From NCBI GenBank assembly GCA_963921825.1, contig OY997589.1, forward strand, positions 55,050,546 to 55,114,545: a stretch of DNA of 64,000 bases, written 5' to 3'. This stretch comes from Erodium maritimum. Its lineage: Eukaryota; Streptophyta; Magnoliopsida; Geraniales; Geraniaceae. This document shows, in pieces, positions 1-10,870 of this stretch (positions within the stretch are counted from its first letter, which is position 1; the number at the start of each line of letters is the position of its first letter). Both the position numbers and the translations under genes were made by a program. The notes beneath the pieces were generated by a model, which had not been told where the DNA came from, ran no database searches, and was given only the letters and a program-made list of their open reading frames with translations.

Positions 1-191
1 TCAACACAGCGTTTTACCAATAAACGGAAGGCAGGGAAATCGCCTCTTCGCGGCCTCATCTCTCGCGGTGCTCAACACAGCGTTTTACCGATAAACGGAA
101 GGCAGGGAAATCGCCTCTTCGTGGCCTCATCTCTCGCGGTGCTCAACACAGCGTTTTACCGATAATCGAAAGGCAGGGAAATCGCCTCTTC
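1..191. repeat. 71-bp tandem repeat, about 2.7 copies, cut by window start
   Basis: Three successive units begin with tcaacacagcgttttacc at 1, 72 and 143. The first two are 71 bp and differ at only a few bases; the third diverges after about 50 bp. The 'ttttaccgat' core resembles the short repeats inside the gypsy LTRs near 4224 and 11417, so this is probably an LTR-internal array. Confidence 0.85.
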
Positions 192-2345
192 TCATGTAAC
201 CAAAGTACCACAAACCCAACACTTTACCGATTACGCGCCGGAAGGTACGATGCACCTGACAGAAGTACTTCTTTCACACTTTGCCGTCCGCGCATCAGAA
301 CAATCGCAATCACACGCACAACCAGGCTCACAACCACAAGTAACCACTGTACCATCACTACACTCACGCCCAACAATCTTACCACAACCAGTCACGTCCA
401 CAAGTAACCATTGTACCATCACCACACTCACGATCACGTCGGTCTATCACTCACCCGACCATATCACAAACAATGATTCACATCAGACAATCATGGCACA
501 CTTGCCCACACATAGCAACGACATGTCACACCGAATATAATAAGCCTTGACCCTTAAATTACACTCACAACTGTTCCGTACTGACCATCACTTACCGACA
601 TTCTCTCGGTACACTCAAAACAATTATCACAGAACAGTCACAATCACTTTCACAACCACAGTCATGTTCCAATAATAACACCGCCAACAGGCACATATCA
701 TCACTTACCGATACGACTCTCCACGTGGTTACCCCACCGGCTTAACCGGTATCCCCAAACATTCTCAATCCAACATATCAAGTAAAAATAGGGGAAAGCA
801 CTCAAATCACTGATCATGCGTTCTCTAGTCGATTCTACTCATTTTCATGTTCGTTATTTATTAACCGTTCAAGCATCAAAGGCATACACAGATACATTCA
901 GCACACAATTCCTACGGGCGCGACATAGCCCCATTCTACCAGCACAGCAATTCCCAAGACAGAAATCGTAAATGTTCACAGTTCGATACGTCTACGCTAG
1001 TTGTTCGTTTCCTAGATGCATACTAGTTCTTTAGCCGGTTTATTAGGTTTTCCTATATGCATTCTAGTTAAACCGTAATAAAGCGGGTTCGAGGTAATCC
1101 CTACCTCTTGAAGAGCCGACAGCTGCGTCTCCTAGCTACTGACGTCCTGGCTCCACCGGTCTTCTCCGTGCTCGGGGTAACGTCCTGGTTTAACACAAAA
1201 GGGACTGTATCAGTCCCGGTCAAACCTGTAATTTTCCTTCACTTTAATCATTACGTCCAGTAATTAATTTGTCCAAACGCCCTTTAAAAGGTCCGATTAA
1301 TCCTTTAGAAGTCCGATTTTAATCCATTTGAATTAATTAATAAAATAATTAACTGGTCTGACCCGGCCGACCCGAGTCCGACCCGAATCTGAGTCCGAAC
1401 CCGGTCCAGGCCCGGATCCAAGTCTGACCCGGACCCGGCCCCAGATCCAGCCGAACCAGGCCTGGACCAAGGCCCATCCCAACTGGCCCGAGTCCTGGCC
1501 TAAAGGCCCAAGACCAACCTGTTCTGGTCTGGTCCAGTTCGTGAGAGGGAGGGGAGAGCTAGGGTTTCGGCGGTCTTCACTCCGGCGACGGCGACGGCGG
1601 CTCGAGGGAGGTCGATGGTGGTTCTTAACGGCTGGGGGGGTGGTGGCGTCAGGGTGCTCGGGACGTTGTGGGGAAGTAGATGGCGCGATATTTGGAGCCC
1701 TTCGTTCAGATCTGTGGAGTGAGCATCTCGCCGGAGAGGCTGCTCGGATCTGGAGCGTGGGAACTCCGGCGAAGCTCTCCGGTCAAGCCAGACTCGAATC
1801 GTGCTAAGGAGCCACGAGGGAGGTGAGTCGAGTTGGGAGATAGAGCTCACCGTCACTGGTGGCTCTTGTTTCCGGCGAATCGAAGCTCGACGGAGGGCGG
1901 CGGCTTCGCTTCGATCTGGGGGAGGAATAAGAGAAGAAGATAGAAGGGTTTTGGTACGGGGCGATGTCTGGTGGCGAGGGGAGGTTGAGGGTGAAGGAAG
2001 GAGGAGAAGGTGAGTTCAGGTGATGTTTTTTCCCCCGACTCCGGCGAGGTGCGAGAAGAGAGAGACGCGAGAGGGAGAGGTTCTGAACGACAGAGAAGAG
2101 AGAGAGAAAGCTGGTGGAGGCGCCTCGGGGATTGTGCGAGGATGAGAGGAGAAGTGTGCTGATATTAGGGTTAGGCGTGAGTCGTTGGGCCTGCTAACTG
2201 GGCCGACAGTCCGGGCCTTATCCTTCTGCTTGGTTCTGGTTTTGGCCTGGCCCAAAAGTCATCCCTTCCCTTCTCTTTTTATTTCTTTTTTTTTTTGAAC
2301 TCGATCCAAAATTCTATTCAATCTTCAAACCGTTCCCCAACCCGC
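1..2345 (-). mobile_element. partial long LTR-like sequence, gypsy-related
   Basis: No credible gene is visible here. The stretch around 222-250 (ttaccgattacgcgccggaaggt) matches the repeated core of the gypsy LTRs at 4224 and 11417. On the minus strand, 2300 down to about 1540 looks like a transcript leader, as in the other LTR copies. A low-complexity run of 'gacccgg' words lies at 1352-1470. I infer a diverged, truncated LTR of a related family in minus orientation. Its inner end near 2345 is not sharp, and the outer end lies outside the window. Confidence 0.4.
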
Positions 2346-3683
2346 CACGCTCCAACAATAAATTGAACTCTCAAAATTTCCCGGTCTTTACAAACTCCTT
2401 CCTGCCTCCGGGGCAAACTAGTAAAGCACTAACGACTTACCAATCTAACCAGGGCAAATCACTACCTCAAAACCTGATACCAAAACGTAACACTGCTCAC
2501 GCTATCAATACCTCAAATACTCTCTCACGTAAGCGAAACCTCGAAACTGAGATTATGTTCTCAACTCAGCAAATCACTATTGCTCACAACCTCAATACCC
2601 TAATTACCTAATCACGTAGGGAAACCTTAAACTGGGATCATGTTCTCAACTCAGCAAGCCACTATTGCTCACAACCTCAATACCCCAATTACCCGATCAC
2701 GTAGGGAAACCTCAAATAACCCACTCACGTGAAGGAAACCTCAAACCACCCGTTCACGTGAGGGAAACCTCGAACACCCGTTCACATAGGGGAAACCTAG
2801 TTCGTATGGCGCCACAGCGCATCAACCCTAACCCCTCTCCGTGGTGAGACTCTCACACCGAGGCGTTGTATCACTACCGTAGGTTATTGATGAGTCTCAA
2901 ACCCAAGACCTCACCCTTTAACACCAAAATTACGACCTCTACAACCAACACAATTATGAACACAGCCACGCAAAACCAACACACAAACTGCGCAATCAAG
3001 ACGGTGGAACAAGGCAGGAAATCACGGATCCATGACAGAGTCCGTGACGCTCGCGCAGGCCTGTTTTCCAAATTCGTTTCAGACTCGATCCTTTACCTCT
3101 TTTTAACCCCAAAATCAGCCTTAAGGGCCACACACGCTCAATCACCAATTTATCACATACACGCACAACAACTCACAGACAAATTCAAGTCACCCAACCT
3201 CAATCACAAGCCGACAAGGCCAACCAATTTTAAAACACGCCCACCGGGGCAACCAATTTAAACACACACGCCCACATGGCCAACCAATTTTAAAACACGC
3301 CCACTGGGCCAACCAATTTTAAAACTTTCTCCTTTTCATCATAAAATCTCATTTTTGACATCACGTAGTTACAACCCGGTCCAGGCGTCCCCGAACTAAA
3401 TTGTACCCACTTGATATCAGCACCGTCACGTTCGACTACAGGAGCGCTCCTGAGTCGAGTCGCGACAGCTTAAAAACTTTTCACGCAGCAATACACAATC
3501 ATTATGCCAGTAATAACAGTACTGCAAATACACACAACAACAAACAGGACTCATGTCACTACGGGTCTACACACGGTTTCCGACTTGCGCAACCCACGCA
3601 CAACAGGACTTTTAATGACTCAACTCTCCCCACCTAATTGACGTACAGTCCGAGGTGTGAAACCTCGAGCTCTGATACCAAAC
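2346..3683 (-). mobile_element. gypsy leader region outside the 3' LTR (second, truncated element)
   Basis: From about 2425 to 3683 this repeats, base for base over long stretches, the untranslated leader at 9638-10870: repeated 'gggaaacctc' units, the same block near 2866, and the same 'ggccaaccaatttt' repeats near 3200-3320. On the minus strand it follows an LTR and a primer-binding site, so it is the start of a second element joined to the 3' LTR of the first. Small open frames here also appear in the duplicate and show no codon structure. No gag is visible before the copy ends near 2425. Confidence 0.65.
3661..3680 (-). other. primer-binding site, tRNA-iMet type
   Basis: The minus strand reads TGGTATCAGAGC directly inside the LTR end, with a 3-nt spacer. 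This is the usual complement of the 3' end of plant initiator tRNA-Met. It lies on the outer side of what should be the 3' LTR, which is why I infer a second element here. Confidence 0.85.
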
Positions 3684-4204
3684 TGTCACGCCCCGAATTC
3701 GGTAGAACCAAACCCAGAACGTGAACGGTGAAACAATAAAACAATTTTCAAACATTTTAATAAACCGCTTAAAATTTCCACTTTGAGTTAATCAAAAACA
3801 ATATTTTACAACTGAAAGTACGTCCAAAACAAGCGGACAAAAACAACCAAAGCGTAAGTCGTTAAACTCCCAAAAAGAAACCCGGACTCTCGCTCCCAAC
3901 TCTTCAAGCTTCGAGAGTTCCCCTAGTCCGCCTCGCGACCAGTACCTGTAGGAAAATTAGCTAGGGGTGAGCGTTCGCTCACCACCACGGATATCAGACT
4001 GACTACGGCATACTAGCAGAAATACCGAAAACACCAACAACAAACAAAACACCGGGGACTACTATCCCCAAACTCAAATAACCCGACTGTCACACGAAAG
4101 CTGTTACTTTCCCCAACCAAACTAAACATTCGTACACGTAATGTAGACCCGACACCGTAATGACGACCTCAAAGAACACAACGCAGAAGTGATCAAAATC
4201 ACGC

Positions 4205-4575
4205 AAACCGCAACCACAAGCCTCAACACTTTACCGATCACGCGCCGGAAGGTGCTACTCACCTGATGGGGACACAACCCTCTGCTCTTTACCGACCGCG
4301 TACCGGAGGTACGACACACCCCTCAGCATAAATCCAACCTCAGCACTTTACCAATCACGCGCCGGAAGGTGCTACTCACCTACGGGGACCACAACCCTCT
4401 GCTCTTTACCGACCACGCATTGGAGGGTACGACACACCCCTCGGGCACAGCTCTAACCTCATCACTTTACCGATCACGCGCCGGTAGGTGCGACTCACTT
4501 GACGGGGACCACAACCCTCTGCACTTTACCGACCGCGCACCGGAGGGTACGACACACCCATCGGGCATAGCTCAA
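4205..4575. repeat. tandem repeats in gypsy LTR
   Basis: Three to four copies of a roughly 110-bp unit contain two linked cores, 'ctttaccgatcacgcgccgg' and 'ctctttaccgaccgcg'. The same array is present at 11400-11755 in the other LTR with small differences. Open frames through it are repeat artefacts. Confidence 0.8.
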
Positions 4576-4688
4576 CAATACCACCAGAACAATCACAGTC
4601 ACAACCAAAAGGCACACAATACCCCGCAAAGGAAAGGAAAAGAATACGACAACACGACTAACTACCACTCGGCACGTAAGTCAACCAA

Positions 4689-5030
4689 CTACGGGCTCAA
4701 CTCCCCACGGGCACTCATGGCCACCCACAAACACAAACAATAACATACGGGTTCAACACCCCACATGCACACATGGCCACCCACGACACACAAACAGTAA
4801 CATACGGTTTCAACACCCCACAGGCACACACGGCCACCCACGACACACAGACAGTAAAAATACGGGTTCAGCACCCCACAGGCACACATGGCCACCCACG
4901 ACGCACAAACAGTAAAATACGGGTTCAACACCCCAAAGGCACACCTGACCAACCACGACACACAAACAGTACTCTACGGGTTCAACTCCCCACTGGCACT
5001 CATGGCCACCCACAAACACAAACAATTCAA
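4689..5030. repeat. 57-bp tandem array, six copies, present in one LTR only
   Basis: Six units of about 57 bp each contain 'acgggttcaacacccca' followed by 'ggccacccacgacacacaaa'. At the equivalent place in the 10871 LTR (about 11880-11890) the array is absent. Long open frames on both strands here only reflect a repeat length that is a multiple of three. Confidence 0.85.
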
Positions 5031-5929
5031 TCAACCTCCGGGCACAACCAAATGCCACCAGTATTTCCATTGTTCGATAAGTTCACTTATCCTACGACAC
5101 TACTAAGTGTCACATGCATTTCTATTGTTCGATACGTTCACGTATCATACGACACCACTAAGTGTCGCCTGCATTTCTAGTGTTCGATAAACTTATTCAT
5201 CCTACGACACCACTAGGTGTCACATGCATTTCTACTGTTAGCTTTCCCTAGTCAAGGCCGAGATCCGGCTACTTTTCCCTACCTCGTAACGCTTTCCCAA
5301 ACGTCCACGCCCAAGCTCCGGCGTGCTCGCGATCACTCGCCTAGCCTCCCCTTTCCGCGGTCGGCGGCACGATCTAATATGAACACAATTAAAACACCCC
5401 TTTGTTCTATTCCTTTTGTTTTGTTCAAAATTACCAACTACCATCACTTCTTCCTTTTGTTTTGTTCAAAAATAACAACTACCACCACTTATGTGACAGG
5501 TGGCAAGTGGGTCCCACCTTTTTAAAAAGAAATATCTTTGTAGATATTTTTCTGTCAGATTCGCAAAATTCGACCGTCTTGGGCCCGAACGGGCCCATTT
5601 TCCAAGAAAATACGAGATTTCACGTGATACAAGGAAACGGCCCAACTAAAACCGCTGTAACGACGACTAAGATTTTTGGATCCAAAACGAGCCTCGAACG
5701 GACCAAAACGTCGCTCGGTTGACTTTTCCGGCAAAAAGTCAACCTTTCCCAAATTGGTCAAAAAGTTGCCCTGAGTCCCCCAGAACTCATTTATGTCGAT
5801 ATTGGGGTCAACTTAGTCGATGTGACCCTTGGGGTCAATTCTTAGGTCCATTTAAGTGTATGTCCAAAAAATTTAAATTTTCCTGTTTTTCACCGATTTG
5901 ACTGGCGTTGACCGGGAGTGGTTTTTACA

Positions 5930-5946
5930 ATCTACCCCCTTAAAGG
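5930..5946 (-). other. polypurine tract of gypsy element
   Basis: The minus strand reads CCTTTAAGGGGGTAGA immediately before the LTR start TGTAAAAACC. The position is right for plus-strand DNA priming and fixes the LTR boundary at 5929. Confidence 0.8.
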
Positions 5947-5979
5947 AATTTCGTCCGCGAAATTTAAAACAGACGTACC

Positions 5980-7269
5980 TCAGTAGTCGAACAGGTCGGG
6001 GTACTTTGCGCGAACTTCGTCCTCGCGCTCCCTAGTCGACTCAGCCATGTGGTGTCGCCACTGTACCCGTACCAGGCGGATAACCTTGCCATGCAGGACC
6101 TGCTCCCGTGTGTCCATGATTCAAACCGACTGCTCCTCATAAGAGACATCGTCAGCCACCTCGATATCTTCCCACTCAATGACGTGGGAGGGGTCCACAT
6201 TGTACTTTCGCAACTGGAACACGTGGAAGACGTTATGAATCCTCCCAAGTTGCGGTGGTAATGCCAGAAGATATGCCACTGCTCCCAATCTGCTCAAGAT
6301 CTCGAAAGGGCCGATGTACCGCTTGGCTAACTTGCCTCCGCCGCGACTGAACCGTACCAGTCCCTTCCTCGGGCTCACTTTCAGGAACACGTGGTCACCG
6401 ACTGCGAACTCGAGAGGTCGACGTCGTTTGTCGGCGTAGCTCTTCTGCTGACTCTGTGCGGTCTTCAACCGCTCCCGTATCAACGCGACCTTCTCTGTCG
6501 TCTCTCGGGCGAGCTCTGGCCCCAGCAGGCTCTTGTCTCCCACCTCTGCCCAGTACACTGGCGATCGATACGGCCTACCATACAACGCTTCGTACGGTGC
6601 CATCCCAATACTGGCCTGGAAGCTGTTGTTGTAGGCGAACTTGACTAACGGCAGGTGGGTCTCCCACGACCCCCTAAAGTCTAGCACACATGCCCGCAGC
6701 ATGTCCTCCAAAATCTGAATCGTGCGCTCGGACTGGCCGTCTGTCTGGGGATGGTGTGTTGTATTGAGTAGAACCTCGGTCCCCAACGTGGTCTGCAGAC
6801 TCGGCCAAAATCTAGATGTGAAACGAGGATCCCTGTCAGACACTATCGACACAGGGACTCCATGGAGACGCACTATCTCCTGAATGTACAGGCGGCTCAA
6901 CTTGTCGACCGGATCTGTCATCCTCATGGCCAGGAAATGGGCCGACTTGGTCAACCTATCGACTACCACCCATACCGCATCATGTCCCCTTGGCGATCTA
7001 GGCAATCCACTCACGAAGTCCATCGTGACGTGCTCCCACTTCCACTGGATAATCGGCAGTGGTTGCACTAATCCGGCAAGACGCTGATGTTCGGCTTTCA
7101 CCTGCTGACAGGTGAGACATCTCGATACAAATTCCGCGACCGCTCTCCGCATCCTGCTCCACCAGAAGTGCCGCCTGATGTCGCGGTACATCTTGGTGCT
7201 ACCCGGGTGCACTGTAAGACGCGAATGATGTGACTCTCGCAACACGTCGTCTCTACAGTTGCCCGGCAC
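5980..7269 (-). pseudogene. gypsy integrase with C-terminal extension
   Basis: The zinc-binding end reads SHHSR...VHPG then CLTC. The catalytic core has the three acidic residues in MDFVSGLP, VSDRDPRF and QSERT. The C-terminal part has the GPFEIL and HNVFHVFQLRKY motifs common in plant gypsy integrases. A TGA at 6121-6123 interrupts the frame after VSYEEQSV. The same frame then continues for about 46 codons to a stop at 5980, so a CGA-to-TGA change probably cut off the tail. The region upstream, between 7270 and 7463, is joined to RNase H only through frame changes. Confidence 0.85.
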
Positions 7270-7462
7270 GAATAACCCCCCTCGATACCGTAACCCCCAA
7301 TCAATACTGAGTTCCCAGCCTTCCGCATCGACACCACTGACGACCCTCCCTCGGATCTCTAACGTCTCGACGTCCTCCGGCTACGCCTCCATCACTCGGG
7401 AAAGTAGTGAGGGCTGAGCCACCAATGAGCACATGGCCACGCCACCGATAACCTCCTTTAGC

Positions 7463-9072
7463 TCAAGCCCGAACGTGCCCAATTCCCCCCATCATGTCCC
7501 ACTCTCTGACTGATATGCTAGCAAGACTCGGAACCGACTTCCTACTCAGGGCGTCGGCAACCACGTTCGCCTTACCCGGATGGTAGTGTAGCTCAAAGTC
7601 GTACTCCTCAAGTAGCTCCATCCATCGCCGTTGGCGCATGCTCAGGTCTCGTTGGGAAAAGATGTACTTGAGGCTCTTGTGATCCGAGAACACCTGAAAT
7701 CGCTCGCCATACAGATAATACCGCCAGCCCTTTAGCGCGAACACGACTGCTGCTAATTCCAGGTCATGGGTAGGATAGTTGCGCTCGTGTGTCTTCAACT
7801 GCCTGGAGCCATAAGCAACAACTCTACCCAACTGCATCAGTACACATCCTAGTCCTTCCCCGGACGCGTCACAGTAGACCTCATACCCGACCCCTCGCTC
7901 TGGCACTATGAATACTGGAGCGGTAGTCAGACGAGTCTTCACCTCCGTGAACGCACGTTCACAATCCTCTGTCCACACAAACCCGACTCCCTTGCGCGTC
8001 AAAAGAGTAATAGGCGCGGCTAGTCGCGCAAAGTCCTGGACGAACCGCCGACAATATCCTGCCAACCCCAAGAAGCTGCGGATCTCGAAGACGCTTGTGG
8101 GCCGTGCCCACTTCGAAACCGCGTTGATCTTCGCCGGATCGACCAGTATACTGTCACGGGATACAATGTGACCGAGGAACTTCACCTTAGCGAGCCAAAA
8201 CTCGCACTTCTCCGGTTGGCATATAGCTGATGGGTGCGCAGCAGGGTCAGAACAGCCCTCAGATGCTCCTCATGTGCAGCCTCGATCTGCGAGTAGATCA
8301 AGATGTCGTCCACAAACACCACCACAAATTGATCTAAGAACGGCCGGAATATATTGTTCATCAGATCTATGAACGCTGCAGGTGCGTTCGTCAGTCCAAA
8401 TGGCATCACCAAGAACTCGTAATGCCTATAGCGTGTCCGGAATGCAGTCTTTGCGACGTCCCCCTCTCGGACTCGCAACTGGTAATATCCAAATCCCAGA
8501 TCGATCTTCGAGAAGCATGTCGACCCTCTCAACTGGTCGAACAAGTCGTCAATTCTCGGCATCCGGTATCGGTTCTTCACCGTAACCCGGTTCAGCTTCC
8601 GGTAGTCTATACACATCCGAAGCTCTCCACTCTTCTTCTTCACGAAGAGTGCTGGTGCTCCCCACGGCGATGTGCTCAGACGGATAAACCCCTTCTCTCG
8701 AAGCTCCTCGAGTTGACGCTTCAGCTCGGTCAACTCTACTGGCGCGAACCTGTAAGGCGCCATCGATATCGTTGTCGTTCCCGGCATCAGGTCAATCCCA
8801 AACTCCACCTCACGAACTGGTGGCAACTCGCTCAACTCCTCAGGAAAGACCTCAGGGAATTCGCACACCACTCGCGGTAACTCTCGGCTCTGCACGACCG
8901 ATACTTCCTCTACTGCGGACAAAGCTGACAGGAGAACCCCGCTCTTACTGCCCATAATACATGAAACTTTCGTGTTGCCTGTTGACACCGTCACTCGTCG
9001 CCTGTAACAGTGGATATTGACTCGGTACTTCGCCAGCCAATCCATTCTCAGGATCACGTCAAAGGTTGTCAT
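7463..9072 (-). pseudogene. gypsy reverse transcriptase and RNase H, frameshifted
   Basis: Frame 9072-8182 encodes the RT. It has [12 protein letters not shown] and the catalytic motif [10 protein letters not shown], both intact, but [11 protein letters not shown] in place of the usual KIDLRSGYHQ. The frame is lost near 8185-8230, where [11 protein letters not shown] should continue into the RT thumb. Frame 8185-7463 resumes with KFLGHIVS, then RNase H with [20 protein letters not shown], and [12 protein letters not shown]. The family is certain; the copy cannot make one polyprotein. Confidence 0.88.
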
Positions 9073-9263
9073 TTCGTAAGTATCTTTCCCACGGATACAC
9101 GCACAAGCTCAGTCGCTGCCGAACCTCACGGACCCTCGCAGTCTCTCTAAGACCTCGCCCCACTACCGCCGTCATGCCCACCCACTCCGAACATACCTGA
9201 ATCTTCGGGGTGAGGACTCGATCCAGCATCAGGGCTCTTGAGCCCTCTCTCAAACCTCCAGTA

Positions 9264-9539
9264 TCAGTTTGCTTCTCTAACTTCGCAGGCACGACAGACC
9301 CTAGTCAACACCACATCACCCCCAACCGGCGTGTCCATGCGCATGGGTGGACTCAACGGCTCTAAACTTAGCCCCAACATCTCGGCACAACTCGACGAAG
9401 CAAACGAGCGTAACACCCCGGTATCCAATAGAAATGACGCCCAATTCAGAGACATCACAACTACTCCATTAGTCACACCGATAAGGTATAGCACAACCCT
9501 CACAGGATCCCATATGCGTTTACTTATAACTTTCCGCAA
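9264..9539 (-). pseudogene. gypsy aspartic protease fragment
   Basis: The frame contains ASFLLDTGVLRSFASS, which is the LDTG active-site motif with the following SF.S typical of plant gypsy proteases. It ends in VLTRVCRACEV, just upstream of a separate frame (9292-9059) that leads toward RT. Upstream of the protease, where gag should lie, only about 100 bp separate it from the leader. Confidence 0.7.
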
Positions 9540-10870
9540 CCAAACCAGTATTCGCTACTCGTCCCCTACGGAAAAAGTAGTAAAGGGGATGAGCGTTCTG
9601 CTCACCTCCACGGACACCCGTTCGATTATGGCATACTAGTAAAGCACTAACGACTTACCAATCTAACCAGGGCAAACCACAACCTCAAAACCTGATACCA
9701 AAAAGTCATACTGCTCACGCTATCAATACCTTAAATACTCTCTCACGTAAGGGAAACCTCGAAACGGGGATTATGTTCTCAATTCAGCAAATCACTATTG
9801 CTCACAACCTCAATACCCTAATTACCCAATCACGTAGGGAAAACTCAAACAGGGATCATGTTCTCAACTCAGCAAGCCACTATTGCTCACAACCTCAATA
9901 CCCCAATTACCCGATCACGTAAGGAAACCTCAAATAACCCACTCACGTGAAGGAAACCTCAAACCACCCGTTCACGTGAGGGAAACCTCGAACACCCGTT
10001 CACATAGGGGAAACCTAGTTCGTGTGGCGCCACAGCGCATCAACCCTAACCCTTCTTCGTGGTGAGAATCTCACACTGAGGCGCTGTATTACTACCGTAG
10101 GTTATTGATGATTCTCGAACCCAAGACCTCACCCTTTAACATCGAACTTACGACCTCTACAACCAACACAATCATGAACAAAGCCACGCAAAACCAACAC
10201 ACTAACTGCGCAATCAAGACGGTGGAACAAGGCAGGAAATCACGGATCCGTGACAAAGTCTGTGACGCTCGCGCATGCCTATTTTCCAAATTCATTTCAG
10301 ACTCGATCCTTTACCTCTTTTTAACCCCAAAATCATCCTTAAGGGCCACACATGCTCAATCACCAATTTATCACACACACACAACAACTCACAGACAAAT
10401 TCAAGTCACCAAACCTCAATCACAAGCCGACAAGGCCAACCAATTTCAAAACACGCCCACCGGGCCAACCAATTTAAACACACACACCCACAAGGCCAAC
10501 CAATTTTAAAACTTTCTCCTTTTCATCATAAAATCTCATTTTTGACATCACGTAGTTACAACCCGGTCCAGGCGTCCACGAACTAAATTGTACCCACTTG
10601 ATATCAGCACCGTCACGTTCGACTAGAAGAGCGCTCCTGAGTCGAGTCGCGACAGCTTAAAAACGTTTCACGCAGCAACACACAATCATTATGCCAGTAA
10701 CAACAGTACTGCACATACACACAACAACAAACAGGACTCATGTCACTACGGGTCTACACACGGTTTCCGACTTGCGCAACCCACGCACAACAGGACTTTT
10801 AATGACTCAACTCTCCCCACCTAATTGACGTACAGTCCGAGGTGTGAAACCTCGAGCTCTGATACCAAAC
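9540..10870 (-). mobile_element. gypsy leader with LTR-like scrap at its inner end
   Basis: This is the untranslated region between primer site and pol. It has no gag frame. At 9570-9638 it holds a short stretch (ggatgagcgttctgctcacc ... ggcatactag) resembling LTR sequence at 3960-4016. That suggests gag was lost in a recombination using LTR-like sequence. Short plus-strand frames around 10105-10586 have no support. Confidence 0.6.
10850..10867 (-). other. primer-binding site, tRNA-iMet type
   Basis: The minus strand reads TGGTATCAGAGC three bases inside the 5' LTR end at 10871. It matches the site at 3661-3680. Confidence 0.88.

Larger units (their letters stand above)
3684..5929 (-). repeat. 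gypsy LTR (3' LTR of the pol-bearing element)
   Basis: The 2246-bp repeat has TG...CA ends. On the minus strand it starts TGTAAAAACCACTCCCGG after a purine-rich tract and ends GGGGCGTGACA. It aligns with 10871-13441 and, in opposite orientation, with the solo LTR at 48201-51630. Compared with the 10871 copy it lacks about 760 bp (equivalent of 12199-12958) but carries a six-unit tandem array at 4689-5030. Because the solo LTR has homologous sequence for the missing block, I infer a deletion in this copy. Confidence 0.85.

Noticed and set aside
250..540. Plus-strand frame, 96 residues
   Set aside because: Ser/Thr/His-rich translation of LTR-like sequence with no domain.
1541..2013. Plus-strand frames in GC-rich DNA
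   Set aside because: The translation is Arg/Gly-rich with no motif; the area looks like an LTR leader region, as in other copies.
4689..5030. CRISPR-like spaced repeats
   Set aside because: The units are directly tandem with no unique spacers, lie inside an LTR and the genome is eukaryotic.
4369..5180. Several overlapping open frames on both strands
   Set aside because: They come from tandem repeats whose unit length keeps a frame open; the sequences are low-complexity and absent as a set from the sister LTR.
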